A stretch of DNA of 64,000 bases from Pseudomonas sp. AOB-7 (GCF_003696305.1 NZ_RFFK01000016.1:1-64000); one strand, 5' to 3'; counted from the first letter of the stretch, positions 34,920-44,543 are shown. Program-made: numbers and translations. The notes: generated by a model from the letters alone, not told the origin.

Positions 34920-36050
34920 ATGAACGACCCTCAGAGCCCCGAGCAGCCCGACGTTTTCCCCTACCTGCAGCTGATGCACCAGCACGGCGGCTCCGACCTG
35001 TTCTTCAGCGTCGGCGCGCCGCCGCACATGAAGGTCGAGGGCCACAGCCAGCCGCTCGACACCCACGCGCTCAAGGCTGGCGAGGTGCAGCAGCTGGCCT
35101 ATCAGCTGATGACCCAGAAGCAGATCGCCGAGTTCGAACGCGATCTGGAGATGAACCTGGCGGTAAGCCTGCAGGGCGCTGCGCGCTACCGGGTCAACGT
35201 CTACTACCAGCGTGGCGAGGTGACCATGGTGGTGCGCCTGATCAAGGCGCAGATTCCGAGCTTCGAGGCGCTCGGCCTGCCCAAACTGCTGGAGAAGCTG
35301 TCGATGCAGGATCGCGGCCTGATCCTGGTGACCGGCGCGGCCGGCTCGGGCAAGTCGACCACGCTGGCGGCGATGCTGGACTTCCGCAACCGCCACAAGA
35401 GCGGACATATCGTCTGCATCGAAGACCCGATCGAGTTTCTCCACGAGCACCAGCGCTCGATCATCGACCAGCGCGAAGTGGGCCTGGACACCCACAGCTT
35501 CGCCGACGCCCTGCGCAACGTGCTGCGCGAGGCGCCGGACGTGATCATGCTCGGCGAGATTCGCGATGCCGCCACCATGCAGCACGCCCTGCACTATGCC
35601 GAGACCGGCCACCTGTGCCTGGCCACGCTGCATGCCACCAGCAGCAGCCATGCGGTGGAACGCATCGTGCGTTTCTTCCCCGACGAGGCGCGCAAGCAGG
35701 TGCTGGCCGACCTGGCGCACAACCTGCTGGCGGTGATCGGCCAGCGCCTGGTACCGGGCCGGGCGCAGAAGCGCGTGGCGGCGGTGGAGCTGATGCTCGG
35801 CACGCCCTATATCCGCGACCTGATCCAGCGCGACGAACTCGACCAGCTGCGCGAGGCCACCGCGCGCGCCGCCGAACAGGGCCTGCAGACCTTCGACCAG
35901 CACCTGTTCGCCCTGCTCGAGGCCGGCCGCATCAGCCTGGCCGAGGCGCTCAAGTACGCCGACTCGCGCACCGACCTCAGCCTCAAGTTCAAACTCCAGC
36001 GCGGCTTCTCCGCCGACGAGGCCGAACTCAAGGTGTTGCGCGACGGCTGA
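34920..36050 (+). CDS. PilU-like type IV pilus retraction ATPase paralogue
   Basis: This 376-residue PilT/PilU-family ATPase has GGSDLFFSVGAPPHMKV in the N-terminal PAS-like domain and Walker A GAAGSGKST (139-147). It also has the Asp and His boxes in ICIEDPIEFLHEHQ-type sequence and TGHLCLATLHATSSSHAVER. It resembles PilU more than PilT (RIVRFFPDEARKQVLADLAHNLLAVIGQRLVP). No other pilus gene is near, so it is an orphan paralogue. Retraction motors are cytoplasmic hexamers; an accessory role is inferred. The ATG at 34920 is used; a GTG at 34908 is possible. Confidence 0.85.
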   Translation: MNDPQSPEQPDVFPYLQLMHQHGGSDLFFSVGAPPHMKVEGHSQPLDTHALKAGEVQQLAYQLMTQKQIAEFERDLEMNLAVSLQGAARYRVNVYYQRGEVTMVVRLIKAQIPSFEALGLPKLLEKLSMQDRGLILVTGAAGSGKSTTLAAMLDFRNRHKSGHIVCIEDPIEFLHEHQRSIIDQREVGLDTHSFADALRNVLREAPDVIMLGEIRDAATMQHALHYAETGHLCLATLHATSSSHAVERIVRFFPDEARKQVLADLAHNLLAVIGQRLVPGRAQKRVAAVELMLGTPYIRDLIQRDELDQLREATARAAEQGLQTFDQHLFALLEAGRISLAEALKYADSRTDLSLKFKLQRGFSADEAELKVLRDG

Positions 36051-36178
36051 CTGGCGCGACAACGATTTTCGGCCGATGCTAAGTACAAGCCGGATAAAAC
36101 ATTTCTCGCCGGCCGGCTATGCAACCTGCGTCGCGATCGCGACCGATCGCCAGCGGGCTCGCAAGGGGGAGCCGCCTT

Positions 36179-37822
36179 ATGCTGACCCTGCTCAATCTGT
36201 TGTCCGCCATCGCCCTGCTGGTCTGGGGCACCCACATCGTGCGTACCGGCATCCTGCGGGTATACGGCTCGCACCTGCGCAAGATCCTCAGCCACAACGT
36301 CGGCCGCCGGCCGCTGGCCTTCGCCGCCGGCATCGGCGTCACCGCGCTGGTGCAGAGCAGCAACGCCACCGCGCTGCTGGTCACCTCCTTCGTCGCCCAG
36401 GGCCTGATGGCGCTGGCGCCGGGGCTGGCGATCATGCTCGGCGCCGACGTCGGCACCGCACTCATGGCGCGGGTGCTGACCCTCGACCTGAGCTGGCTGA
36501 GCCCGCTGCTGATCTTCCTCGGGGTGATCTTCTTCCTCTCGCGACGGCAGACCCGCGCCGGCCAGCTCGGCCGCGTGGCGATCGGTCTGGGCCTGATGCT
36601 GCTGGCGCTGGAGCTGATCGTCGCCGCCGCCACGCCGATCACCGAGGCACGCGGCATCCGCGTGCTGTTCGCCTCGCTGACCGGCGACCTGATGCTCGAC
36701 GCCCTGGTCGGCGCGCTGTTCGCCCTGCTCACCTACTCCAGCCTGGCCGCCGTGCTGCTCACCGCGACCCTGGCCGGCGCCGGGCTGATCAGCCTGCCGG
36801 TGGCCATCGGCCTGGTGATCGGCGCCAATATCGGCAGCGGTCTGCTGGCCTTTCTCACCAGCAGCCTGCAGACCCCGGCCGGTCGCCGCGTGGCGCTGGG
36901 CAGCCTGATCTACAAGCTGATCGGCCTGCTGCTGGTGCTGCCGCTGCTGCAGCCGCTGGCCAACTGGCTGGACGGCCTGAACTGGCGTCCGGCCGAGCTG
37001 GTGATCTTCTTCCACCTGCTCTACAACGGCTTGCGCGCCCTGCTGATGCTGCCCACCGTGGGCTGGATGGCGCGCTTCTGCAACTGGCTGATGCCGGACC
37101 GCGCCGAAGAGGCCGGCATCGCCCGCGCGCGCCATCTGGACGCCACGGCGCTGGCCACGCCGAGCCTGGCACTGGCCAATGCGGTGCGTGAAACGCTGCG
37201 CATCGGCGATCTGATCGAGGCCATGCTCGGCCACCTGCTGCCGGTGCTGGAACACAACCAGCCGGCGACGAGCAAGGAGCTGCGCCTGCTCAACGACGAC
37301 GTCGCCAGCCTGTGCCGGGCGGTCAAGCTGTACCTGGCGCAGATCCCGCGCGAGGCGATGAGCGAACACGAGAGCCGGCGCTGGGCCGAGGTGCTCGAGC
37401 TGGCGGTGAACCTGGAGCAGGCCGGCGAGCTGATCGAACGCATGCTCGGCAAGATCCAGAACGAGAAGACCGCGCAGCGCCGGGCCTTCTCCGACAAGGG
37501 GCTGGAGGAGCTGACCAGCCTGCACGGACAGCTGATGGCCAACCTGCGCCTGGGCCTCAACGTGTTCCTCAGCGCCGATCACGCCAGCGCCAGCCAGCTG
37601 CTGCGCGAGAAGCGCCGCTTCCGCGCCCAGGAGCGGCGCCTGGCCCATGCGCATATCGGCCGGCTGCAGCGCCAGGTGGTGCAGAGCATCGAGACCAGCT
37701 CGCTGCACCTGGAGTTGATCGCCGACATGAAGCGCCTCAATTCGCTGTTCTGCTCCAGCGCCTACGTGGTGCTGGAGGGCGGCGAGACCGGCGCGCTGCA
37801 ACTCGAAGAAGGCGGCGAATAG
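36179..37822 (+). CDS. Na/Pi-cotransporter-type membrane protein with PhoU-like tail
   Basis: This 547-residue protein has an N-terminal membrane half with PF02690 repeats. The first carries VQSSNATALLVTSF, the QSS signature, and the second the weaker LLTYSSLAAVLLTATLA. The soluble C-terminal half from about residue 340 resembles PhoU, with helical repeats (VRETLRIGDLIEAMLGHLL). YjbB-like proteins export or import phosphate. The ATG at 36179 has AGGGGG upstream. No partner genes are visible. Confidence 0.85.
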   Translation: MLTLLNLLSAIALLVWGTHIVRTGILRVYGSHLRKILSHNVGRRPLAFAAGIGVTALVQSSNATALLVTSFVAQGLMALAPGLAIMLGADVGTALMARVLTLDLSWLSPLLIFLGVIFFLSRRQTRAGQLGRVAIGLGLMLLALELIVAAATPITEARGIRVLFASLTGDLMLDALVGALFALLTYSSLAAVLLTATLAGAGLISLPVAIGLVIGANIGSGLLAFLTSSLQTPAGRRVALGSLIYKLIGLLLVLPLLQPLANWLDGLNWRPAELVIFFHLLYNGLRALLMLPTVGWMARFCNWLMPDRAEEAGIARARHLDATALATPSLALANAVRETLRIGDLIEAMLGHLLPVLEHNQPATSKELRLLNDDVASLCRAVKLYLAQIPREAMSEHESRRWAEVLELAVNLEQAGELIERMLGKIQNEKTAQRRAFSDKGLEELTSLHGQLMANLRLGLNVFLSADHASASQLLREKRRFRAQERRLAHAHIGRLQRQVVQSIETSSLHLELIADMKRLNSLFCSSAYVVLEGGETGALQLEEGGE

Positions 37823-37831
37823 CCCCCCGCC

Positions 37832-39340
37832 TCAGTCCGCGTCGGCGGCGCGCGCGGCCGGCGCCGGCTCCACCCCGCGCCAGGCGTACCAGGCGAAGAA
37901 CAGCGCCATCAGCAGGTAGCCGTGGACGAAGTCCGGCGCGGCGTACCAGGCCAGCTTGGGCGCGTGCATCAGGCCGACGCAGGCCATGGCCGCGGCGACC
38001 AGGGCGAAGGCGGTGGCCTGGCGGAACTGACGGTCGATCACCGCCACGCACATGGCGCCGAGCAGGATGGCGCTGAACATGGCGCCCTGGCCGAGGGCGC
38101 CGATGGCCGAGGAGATGCCTTGCACCACCTCCGGCGCGCCGCGGTTAAAGCGGGTCATCAGGTAGTTGGCGAAGTACGGCAGCATGGCCAGGGCCACCGC
38201 CGGGTAGTAACGGGCGTGGTTGCTGTTGAAGGCGGTGGCGATCATCGACATGCCGACGAACACCAGAATCGGCGCCACCACCGCCACCGGGATCAGCGCG
38301 GCGATAAAGGCGATCAGGCCGAACATGGTGGCCAGGCCGTAGACCGCGCCGTTAAGGATGCTGTAGCCGCGCCCGGCGCCCATCCATTTCGAGCCCACGG
38401 TGGCGATGTACACCGTGGTCGGGAACACCCCACCGAACAACGCGCCGAGCAGGGTGCCGACGCCGTCCACCGCCTGGCATTCGCCCACGCTGTAGCGGTC
38501 GCCGGCGGCGCTCATGGCCTCGACGTTGTTCATGGTCTCGATGGCGTTGTACAGGGTGATCGGCAGGATCACCGTCATCAGCGCCAGCATGCTGGTGAAC
38601 AGCAGGCCCAGGCCCTCGTACCAGGCCAAGTTGGGCAGCAGCGGGTAGAAGCCCAGGTGGGTGAAGGCGTCGCCGAACTTGCCGCTGTCGGCGGCGCCGA
38701 CCAGGTAGGCCAGCGCGGTGCCGACGACGATGGCGAACAGCGAGGCCGGCAGGCGCAACGGCATGCTGATGCGCGCCACCAGGCCGACCAGGGTGATGGC
38801 CAGCACCAGCAGGCCGATCATGGGAATTTCCAGCGTCTTGAACAGCATTTCGCCGGCGATGAAGGTCAGCGCCACCCCGGCCACCGCGCCGAGCATGGCC
38901 GGGCGCGGCAGATGGCGTTGCACCCAGTTGCCGATCAGGCTGATCGCCGCCTCGATCGCACCGCTGATCAGGCAGGCCGCCACCGCCACCTTCCAGGCCA
39001 GCTCGGCGTCGCCGGTGAGCTGCTTCGCCGGCAGCAGCACGCCGAACAGGAAGACGAACATCACCGGCGTGCTGATGCCGTAGGACAGCGCGGTGACGTC
39101 GGCGCGGTTCTCCTTGCGGGCCAGGCGCGCGGCGCTCCAGGCGTAGTAGAAGTTGCCGGCCATCACCGCCACCGCCGCACCGGGCAACACCTGGCCGAAC
39201 ACGATCTCGGCGGGAAAACCCATGCCCAGCATGCTGATGGCGATGATCACGAAGTTGGCGATGTTGTTCTGGAACAGGGCGAAGAAGGCGTCGGTGTCCT
39301 CCTTCTTGTACCAGGGGTAATGCACGCGCGGCGTCGACAT
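37832..39340 (-). CDS. NCS2-type (xanthine/uracil family) permease
   Basis: This 502-residue permease has twelve or more hydrophobic segments. It belongs to the nucleobase transporter superfamily by its early ALSYGISTPVMFVFLFGVLL block and a loop with ETMNNVEAMSAAGDRYSVGE, followed by FGGVFPTTVYIATVGSKWMG. The latter resembles the conserved E and T/N motifs of AzgA-like permeases. The substrate is not determined. It is monocistronic. The start at ATG 39340 gives MSTPRVHYPWYKKED. Confidence 0.8.
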   Translation of the reverse strand: MSTPRVHYPWYKKEDTDAFFALFQNNIANFVIIAISMLGMGFPAEIVFGQVLPGAAVAVMAGNFYYAWSAARLARKENRADVTALSYGISTPVMFVFLFGVLLPAKQLTGDAELAWKVAVAACLISGAIEAAISLIGNWVQRHLPRPAMLGAVAGVALTFIAGEMLFKTLEIPMIGLLVLAITLVGLVARISMPLRLPASLFAIVVGTALAYLVGAADSGKFGDAFTHLGFYPLLPNLAWYEGLGLLFTSMLALMTVILPITLYNAIETMNNVEAMSAAGDRYSVGECQAVDGVGTLLGALFGGVFPTTVYIATVGSKWMGAGRGYSILNGAVYGLATMFGLIAFIAALIPVAVVAPILVFVGMSMIATAFNSNHARYYPAVALAMLPYFANYLMTRFNRGAPEVVQGISSAIGALGQGAMFSAILLGAMCVAVIDRQFRQATAFALVAAAMACVGLMHAPKLAWYAAPDFVHGYLLMALFFAWYAWRGVEPAPAARAADAD

Positions 39341-39407
39341 GGCGGGCGGAATCCTTGTTGTCCGAATGGTCAGGTCGGCGAGTCTAGCAACCCGCCGCCG
39401 GGGCATA

Positions 39408-39435
39408 AACGAACAAGGCAGCCGAAGCTGCCTTG
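39408..39435 (-). terminator. Terminator of the TAXI-TRAP operon
   Basis: CAAGGCAGC (39414-39422) and GCTGCCTTG (39427-39435) form a perfect 9-bp stem with a CGAA tetraloop. Read on the minus strand it is followed by TTCGTTTA. It lies 20 nt after the stop of the TRAP permease gene. Confidence 0.75.
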
Positions 39436-39454
39436 TGGTGGTGACGGCGGATCC

Positions 39455-42013
39455 CTACGCCGGCTGCGGCAGCTGACGGCGGCGCTGCAACCAGACGATC
39501 AGGCCGAACAGCATAAAGCCCGGCAGCCACATCAGCTCCTTGGTCCAGCGGTCGGTCGGCGCCCGCACGCTGAGGATCTGCTGGTCGAACTCCAGGCCGG
39601 CGTCGGCCGCCAGGCTGCCGAAGGTGACGCTGTCGACCAGCACCTTGTCGCCCTCCTCGTAGAGGTTCAGGCCGAGCTTGGCCAGGCGTTCCTCGCCCGA
39701 GGCGCCATCCGGCACCGCCAGCAGCAGGGTGAACTCGCGCGGGTCGCCCACCGCGTTCTCGCCGAGTACGCGCAGGCGCAGCTGGCTGCCGTCGGCGACG
39801 CCGTCGAGGGCCTGCGCCAGCTGGGCCGGCGGCACGTCCTGGTAGGGGTCGTGGAGCCTGTCCATCCAGAAGCCGGGGCGGAACAGGGTGAAGGCAACCA
39901 GCAGCAACAGCAGGCTCTCGTACCAGCGGCTGCGCACCAGGAAGAAGCCCTGGGTGCCGGCGGCGAAGATCAGCATGGCGATGGTCGCCACGATGAAGAT
40001 CAGCACGCCGTGCCAGAAGTCCACGTCGATCAGCAGCAGGTCGGTGTTGAAGATGAACAGGAACGGCAGCGCCGCGGTGCGCAGGCTGTAGAAGAAGGCC
40101 ACCAGGCCGGTCTTGATCGGGTCGCCCTTGGACACCGCGGCGGCGGCGAACGAGGCCAGGCCCACCGGCGGGGTGACGTCGGCCATGATGCCAAAGTAGA
40201 AGACGAACAGGTGCACCGCGATCAGCGGCACGATCAGGCCGTTCTGCTGCCCCAGCGCCACCACCACCGGCGCCAGCAGGCTGGACACCACGATGTAGTT
40301 GGCGGTGGTCGGCAGGCCCATGCCGAGGATCAGGCTGAACACCGCCACCAGCACCAGCATCAGCAGCAGGTTGCCCATCGACAGCAGCTCGACCAGGTCG
40401 GCCAGCACCAGGCCGACGCCGGTCTGCGACACCGCGCCGACTATGATGCCAGCCGCCGCGGTGGCGATGCCGATGCCGATCATATTGCGCGCGCCGGCAA
40501 TCAGGCCTTCGCGCAGGTCGATCACGCCGTCGACGAAGGTGCCGTGGTCGTGGCTGCCGTCGTGGCGCATCCAGCTCAGCAGCGGACGCTGGGTGAGCAG
40601 GATGATGATCAGCATCACGCTGCCCCAGAAGGCCGACAGGCCGGGCGATAGGCGCTCGATCATCAGGCACCAGACCAGCACCACCACCGGCAGCAAAAAG
40701 TGCAGGCCGGAGAGCAGCACGGCGCGGGTCTCGGGCAGCGACTCCAGCGGCGCATTGGGGTCTTCCGGCGGCAGCACCGGCACGCTGGCGGCGACCTTCA
40801 GCAGGCCCAGGTAGACCAGCGCCAGCAGCACGCCGATGCCCGGCAGGGCGTAGTCGCCGAGCGCCGGCTTGAGCCAGCCGAGGCCGTAGTAGACCGCCAG
40901 CGACAGGCCGCTGATCAGCGCCGCGCCGAAGGCGAAGCCGGTCAGGCGGCGCAGCCAGGGCTTGGGCTGATGGCCGCCGATGGGCTGCAGGCCGAGCTTG
41001 AGCGACTCCAGGTGGACGATGTAGAGCAGCGCGATATAGGAGATCGCCGCCGGCAGGAAGGCGTGCTTGATGATCTCGACATAGGGCATGCCGATGTACT
41101 CGACCATCAGGAAGGCCGCGGCGCCCATCACCGGCGGCATGATCTGGCCGTTGACCGAGGAGGCCACTTCCACCGCGCCGGCCTTCTCCGCGGAGAAGCC
41201 GGTGCGCTTCATCATCGGAATGGTGAAGGTGCCGGTGGTGACCACGTTGGCGATCGACGAGCCGGAAATCATCCCAGTCAGCCCGGACGACAGCACCGCG
41301 GCCTTGGCCGGGCCGCCGCGCAGGTGGCCGAGCAGGCTGAACGCCAGCTGGATGAAGTAGTGCCCGGCGCCGGCCCGCTCGAGCAGGGCGCCGAACAGCA
41401 CGAAGAGGAAGACGAAGCTGGTGGACACGCCGAGGGCGATGCCGAACACCCCTTCGGTGGTGATCCACTGGTGGTTGGCCAGGGCGTTGAAACTGACCCC
41501 GCGGTGCGCCAGCAGCCCCGGCATGTACGGGCCGGCCAGGCTGTAGACGAGAAACACTAGGGCGATGATCGCCAGCGGCGGGCCGAGCGCGCGGCGGGTG
41601 GCCTCCAGCAGCAGCGGAATGCCGATGCAGGCGGTGACCAGGTCGCCGGTGGTCAGGCTGCCGGGGCGCAGCGCCAGCTGCTGGTAGAAGACGAACAGGT
41701 AGGCGGCGCTGGCGGCGGCCACCAGGCCGAGGGCGATATCCAGCAAGGGCACGCGGTCGCGCGGCGACTGCTTGAACGCCGGGTAGGCGAGAAACGCCAG
41801 CAGCAGGGCGAAGGCCAGGTGAATGGCGCGGGTCTGGGTATCGTTGAGCACGCCGAAGCCGAGCACGAACGGCAGCGGCGAGGCGATCCACAGCTGGAAC
41901 AGCGACCAGAGCAGGGCCAGGCCGGCGATCACCTGGGCCATGGCGCCGACGGGCAGACGCGCGCCGACATCCTGGGCGATCAGTTCCTCGGTGGAGAGTT
42001 GCTTGTCATGCAT
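39455..42013 (-). CDS. TRAP transporter fused 4TM/12TM permease (TAXI type)
   Basis: This 852-residue fusion of the small (DctQ-like, about residues 20-170) and large (DctM-like) TRAP permease subunits is typical of TAXI systems. It has many helices and the DctM blocks SSGLTGMISGSSIANVVTTG and SSVNGQIMPPVMGAAAFLMVE. A soluble extension of about 125 residues (from roughly 690) with a DUF3394-like character precedes a last helix and RRRQLP tail. It imports an organic solute with sodium or protons, fed by the binding protein upstream at 42160-43131. I chose ATG 42013 because it starts MHDKQLSTEEL; upstream frame is intergenic. Confidence 0.92.
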   Translation of the reverse strand: MHDKQLSTEELIAQDVGARLPVGAMAQVIAGLALLWSLFQLWIASPLPFVLGFGVLNDTQTRAIHLAFALLLAFLAYPAFKQSPRDRVPLLDIALGLVAAASAAYLFVFYQQLALRPGSLTTGDLVTACIGIPLLLEATRRALGPPLAIIALVFLVYSLAGPYMPGLLAHRGVSFNALANHQWITTEGVFGIALGVSTSFVFLFVLFGALLERAGAGHYFIQLAFSLLGHLRGGPAKAAVLSSGLTGMISGSSIANVVTTGTFTIPMMKRTGFSAEKAGAVEVASSVNGQIMPPVMGAAAFLMVEYIGMPYVEIIKHAFLPAAISYIALLYIVHLESLKLGLQPIGGHQPKPWLRRLTGFAFGAALISGLSLAVYYGLGWLKPALGDYALPGIGVLLALVYLGLLKVAASVPVLPPEDPNAPLESLPETRAVLLSGLHFLLPVVVLVWCLMIERLSPGLSAFWGSVMLIIILLTQRPLLSWMRHDGSHDHGTFVDGVIDLREGLIAGARNMIGIGIATAAAGIIVGAVSQTGVGLVLADLVELLSMGNLLLMLVLVAVFSLILGMGLPTTANYIVVSSLLAPVVVALGQQNGLIVPLIAVHLFVFYFGIMADVTPPVGLASFAAAAVSKGDPIKTGLVAFFYSLRTAALPFLFIFNTDLLLIDVDFWHGVLIFIVATIAMLIFAAGTQGFFLVRSRWYESLLLLLVAFTLFRPGFWMDRLHDPYQDVPPAQLAQALDGVADGSQLRLRVLGENAVGDPREFTLLLAVPDGASGEERLAKLGLNLYEEGDKVLVDSVTFGSLAADAGLEFDQQILSVRAPTDRWTKELMWLPGFMLFGLIVWLQRRRQLPQPA

Positions 42014-42050
42014 GGGATCAAACCTGCATTCGAGTAATCGGAGAACGGCA

Positions 42051-42079
42051 AAACCCGCAGGCCTGCGCCGTGCGGGTTT
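42051..42079 (-). promoter_or_regulatory. Hairpin between TAXI binding protein and permease genes, possible attenuator
   Basis: AAACCCGCA (42051-42059) pairs perfectly with TGCGGGTTT (42071-42079) across 11 nt. On the minus strand it is followed by only TTTTG, a weak terminator form. It may lower permease expression relative to the abundant binding protein, a common arrangement in transport operons. Confidence 0.5.
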
Positions 42080-42159
42080 GCTTAACACTAGAAGCGAATC
42101 GGGCGCAGCGCCCGCCGGAAAGGCCAACCGGCCTGCTCGGCAGGCCGGTCGCTGGCGGC

Positions 42160-43131
42160 TTACAGCCAGCCGCGCTCCTTGTAGTAACGCGCGGCGCCTT
42201 CATGCAGCGGCGCGGTCAGGCCGACCTTGATCATGTCGGCTTCCTTGAGGTCGGCGAAGGCCGGGTGCAGGCGCTTGAAACGCTCGATGTTGTCGAACAC
42301 CGACTTGACCAGCTGGTAGACCACTTCCGGGTCGGCGTTGGCCGAGGTGGAGAGCACGGCCTTGCCGCCGATGGACGGGGTCGGCGCATCGTTGCCCTTG
42401 TACAGGCCGCCGGGGATGTCGGCCTTGGTGTAGTAGGTCTTCTCGGCCAGCAGCTTGTCGATCTCGGCGCCGGTCACCGGCACCAGCACCGCGTCGGTGG
42501 TGGTGGTGGCTTCCTGGATCGCGCCGTTGGGATGACCGACGAAGTAGGTCATGGCATCGATGTTGTTGTCACCCAGGGCGCTGGCCTGCTCGGCCGGCTT
42601 CAGCTCGGCGGCGAGGGCGAAGGCGGAACGATCCCAGCCCTTGACGGCCATGATTTCTTCCAGGGTGTCGCGCTGACCCGAACCCGGGTTGCCGACGTTG
42701 ACGCGCTTGCCCTTGAGGTCGTCGAAGCTGGCGATCTTGGCGTCGCGGCGGGCGAGGATGGTGAACACCTCGCTCTGCAGGGAGAACACCGCGCGGATGT
42801 CGCTCATCGCGCCTTCGGCCTCGAACGGCGCCGCGCCGTTGAGCGCCTTGTACTGGTGGTCCGACTGCATGATGCCGAAGTTGAACTCGCCGCTGCGGAT
42901 GCCGTTGACGTTGGCCACCCCGCCGCCGCTGGCCGGGGCGTTGCACTTGATGCCGTGCTCGGCCGCACCGCGGTTGAGGAAACGGCAGATGGACTGGCCG
43001 GCCACGTAGTAGACGCCGGTCTGGCCGCCGGTGCCGATGGTGACGAACTTCTCTTCAGCCTGTGCCATGCCACTCAGGGTAGTGCCTGCGAGTGCGGCGG
43101 ACAGGACCCATGCCAAGGATTTGCCTTTCAT
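42160..43131 (-). CDS. TAXI-family TRAP solute-binding protein
   Basis: This 323-residue periplasmic binding protein has a signal peptide (MKGKSLAWVLSAALAGTTLSGMAQA). The TAXI signature reads VTIGTGGQTGVYYVAGQ followed by CNAPASGGGVANVNGI, and its C-terminal domain includes VGNPGSGQRDTLEEIM. Members bind glutamate/glutamine-like or other carboxylates; none can be chosen here. It is first in the operon, 146 nt before the permease, and divergent from an AraC regulator. Confidence 0.93.
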   Translation of the reverse strand: MKGKSLAWVLSAALAGTTLSGMAQAEEKFVTIGTGGQTGVYYVAGQSICRFLNRGAAEHGIKCNAPASGGGVANVNGIRSGEFNFGIMQSDHQYKALNGAAPFEAEGAMSDIRAVFSLQSEVFTILARRDAKIASFDDLKGKRVNVGNPGSGQRDTLEEIMAVKGWDRSAFALAAELKPAEQASALGDNNIDAMTYFVGHPNGAIQEATTTTDAVLVPVTGAEIDKLLAEKTYYTKADIPGGLYKGNDAPTPSIGGKAVLSTSANADPEVVYQLVKSVFDNIERFKRLHPAFADLKEADMIKVGLTAPLHEGAARYYKERGWL

Positions 43132-43220
43132 GGGAGATCTCCTTTTTCTGTTGTTGTAGAGCGAGCGCGCCTTGTGGGCGACGTTCGGGAGGGCAAGTCT
43201 AACCGCTCGGCGCCAATATG

Positions 43221-43254
43221 CACGCGGTTACGACCAATCGGTCGTAACCGCGTG
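43221..43254. promoter_or_regulatory. Perfect 15-bp inverted repeat in the TAXI/AraC divergent promoter region
   Basis: CACGCGGTTACGACC (43221-43235) and GGTCGTAACCGCGTG (43240-43254) are exact reverse complements with a 4-nt spacer. The element lies 89 nt upstream of the binding-protein start (43131) and 48 nt upstream of the AraC-family start (43303). No T-tract flanks it. It is a strong candidate operator, although AraC proteins normally prefer direct repeats. Confidence 0.7.
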
Positions 43255-43302
43255 TGGCGCGCCGGGCTATCGCCGTTCTCCGCCATTGGGCAGAATCGGC
43301 AC

Positions 43303-44340
43303 ATGTCACACGCCATTCACGAGTCGCCGCAGGCCTCGGTCAGCGCCAGCCTGACCCAGGCGATCCTGCACGCCGCCAGCCGCCTCGGCCTCGACCGCCA
43401 GACGCTGCTGACGGCCTGCGGCCTGCACGAAGGGCAACTGGCCGACCCCGACGCGCGGGTACCGTTCAGTGCCCAGGAGGCGCTGTGGCGCGAACTGGAT
43501 GCGCGCCTGCAGCACCCGGAGCCCGGCCTGCTGCTCGGCCGCAGCCTCACCCCCGGCCCGTTCAGCGTACTCAGCTACCTGCTGCAGAGCAGCGCCACCC
43601 TCGGCGAGGCGCTGACCGCCGCGCTGCGCTACCAGCGCCTGGGCGGCGAAGGCGGCGAGCTGCACATCGAGGAACGGGGCGAGTCCCTGCTGCTGCTCTA
43701 TCGCCCGCTGCACCCGCAGCACCCGGCGACGCGCATTCGCGTGCTGGCGATGATGACCTGCTGGGTGCAGATGACCATGCCGCTGCTGGACGGCTTCCAC
43801 CTGCTCGGCGCGCAGTTTCGCCACGCCGCACCGACGGATCTGGCGCCCTACCGCGAGGTGTTCGCCTGTCCGCTGCAGTTCGCCGCCGCCGACTACGCCA
43901 TCGCCCTGCCCCGCGCCCTGCGCGACGTGCCGCTGGTGCAGGCCAACCCGCCCTTGCAGCAGCTGCTGCGCCAGCACGCCGAAGCGCTGCTGGCGCGCCT
44001 GCCCAGCGCCAGCCTGAGCGCGCGGGTGATCGGCCTGCTCGGCGAACAGCTGGCCCACGGCGAACCGGATCGCGGCGAACTGGCGCGCGCCCTGCTGCTC
44101 AGCGAGCGCACCCTGCAGCGGCGCCTGGCCGAAGAAGGCTGCAGCTACCAGCAGCTGCTCGCCGACACCCGCCGCCAGCTGGCCGAACAGCACCTGCGCG
44201 AAGGCCGCCTGCCGGCCGCCGAGATCGCCCTGCTGCTGGGCTACTCCGAGCCCAGCGTATTCTTCCGCGCCTTCCGCCAGTGGACCGGGCTGACCCCCGG
44301 CGAATACCGCGCGCGCCACGGCAGCGGCCCCGCCACCTGA
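43303..44340 (+). CDS. AraC-family regulator (OruR/ArgR-like, Arabinose_bd domain)
   Basis: This 345-residue regulator has an N-terminal Arabinose_bd-type domain: PFSAQEALWRELDARL, GPFSVLSYLLQSSATLGEAL and YRPLHPQHPATRIRVLAMM. The C-terminal double helix-turn-helix (about 250-340) has ERTLQRRLAEEGCSYQQLL and EIALLLGYSEPSVFFRAFRQ, then WTGLTPGEYR. It is divergent from the TAXI-TRAP operon, which it probably controls. The start ATG at 43303 gives MSHAIHESPQ. Confidence 0.9.
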   Translation: MSHAIHESPQASVSASLTQAILHAASRLGLDRQTLLTACGLHEGQLADPDARVPFSAQEALWRELDARLQHPEPGLLLGRSLTPGPFSVLSYLLQSSATLGEALTAALRYQRLGGEGGELHIEERGESLLLLYRPLHPQHPATRIRVLAMMTCWVQMTMPLLDGFHLLGAQFRHAAPTDLAPYREVFACPLQFAAADYAIALPRALRDVPLVQANPPLQQLLRQHAEALLARLPSASLSARVIGLLGEQLAHGEPDRGELARALLLSERTLQRRLAEEGCSYQQLLADTRRQLAEQHLREGRLPAAEIALLLGYSEPSVFFRAFRQWTGLTPGEYRARHGSGPAT

Positions 44341-44543
44341 GCCCGAGCCCTGCATCAGCCCCTTCGCCGCCATGGCCGCGCGCCGGGTCGAACTGGCTGC
44401 GGGTCGCCCGGCTTCTCGGCGTCGAATCGGCCCGCAACGACCTCGGCGCATCAGCCGCGTCGATGATGACTATGCCCCTGCACGGCGTGCGCCGCCCGGA
44501 CTCAAGGGGTTAGAGTGGCCGGCCACGCAACGAGGAGCCCCTC

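Noticed and set aside
37922..40651. A 909-codon plus-strand open frame
   Set aside because: It lies antisense to the NCS2 permease and TRAP permease genes, is His/Gln/Asp-rich low-complexity translation, and arises from high-GC codon bias of the real genes.
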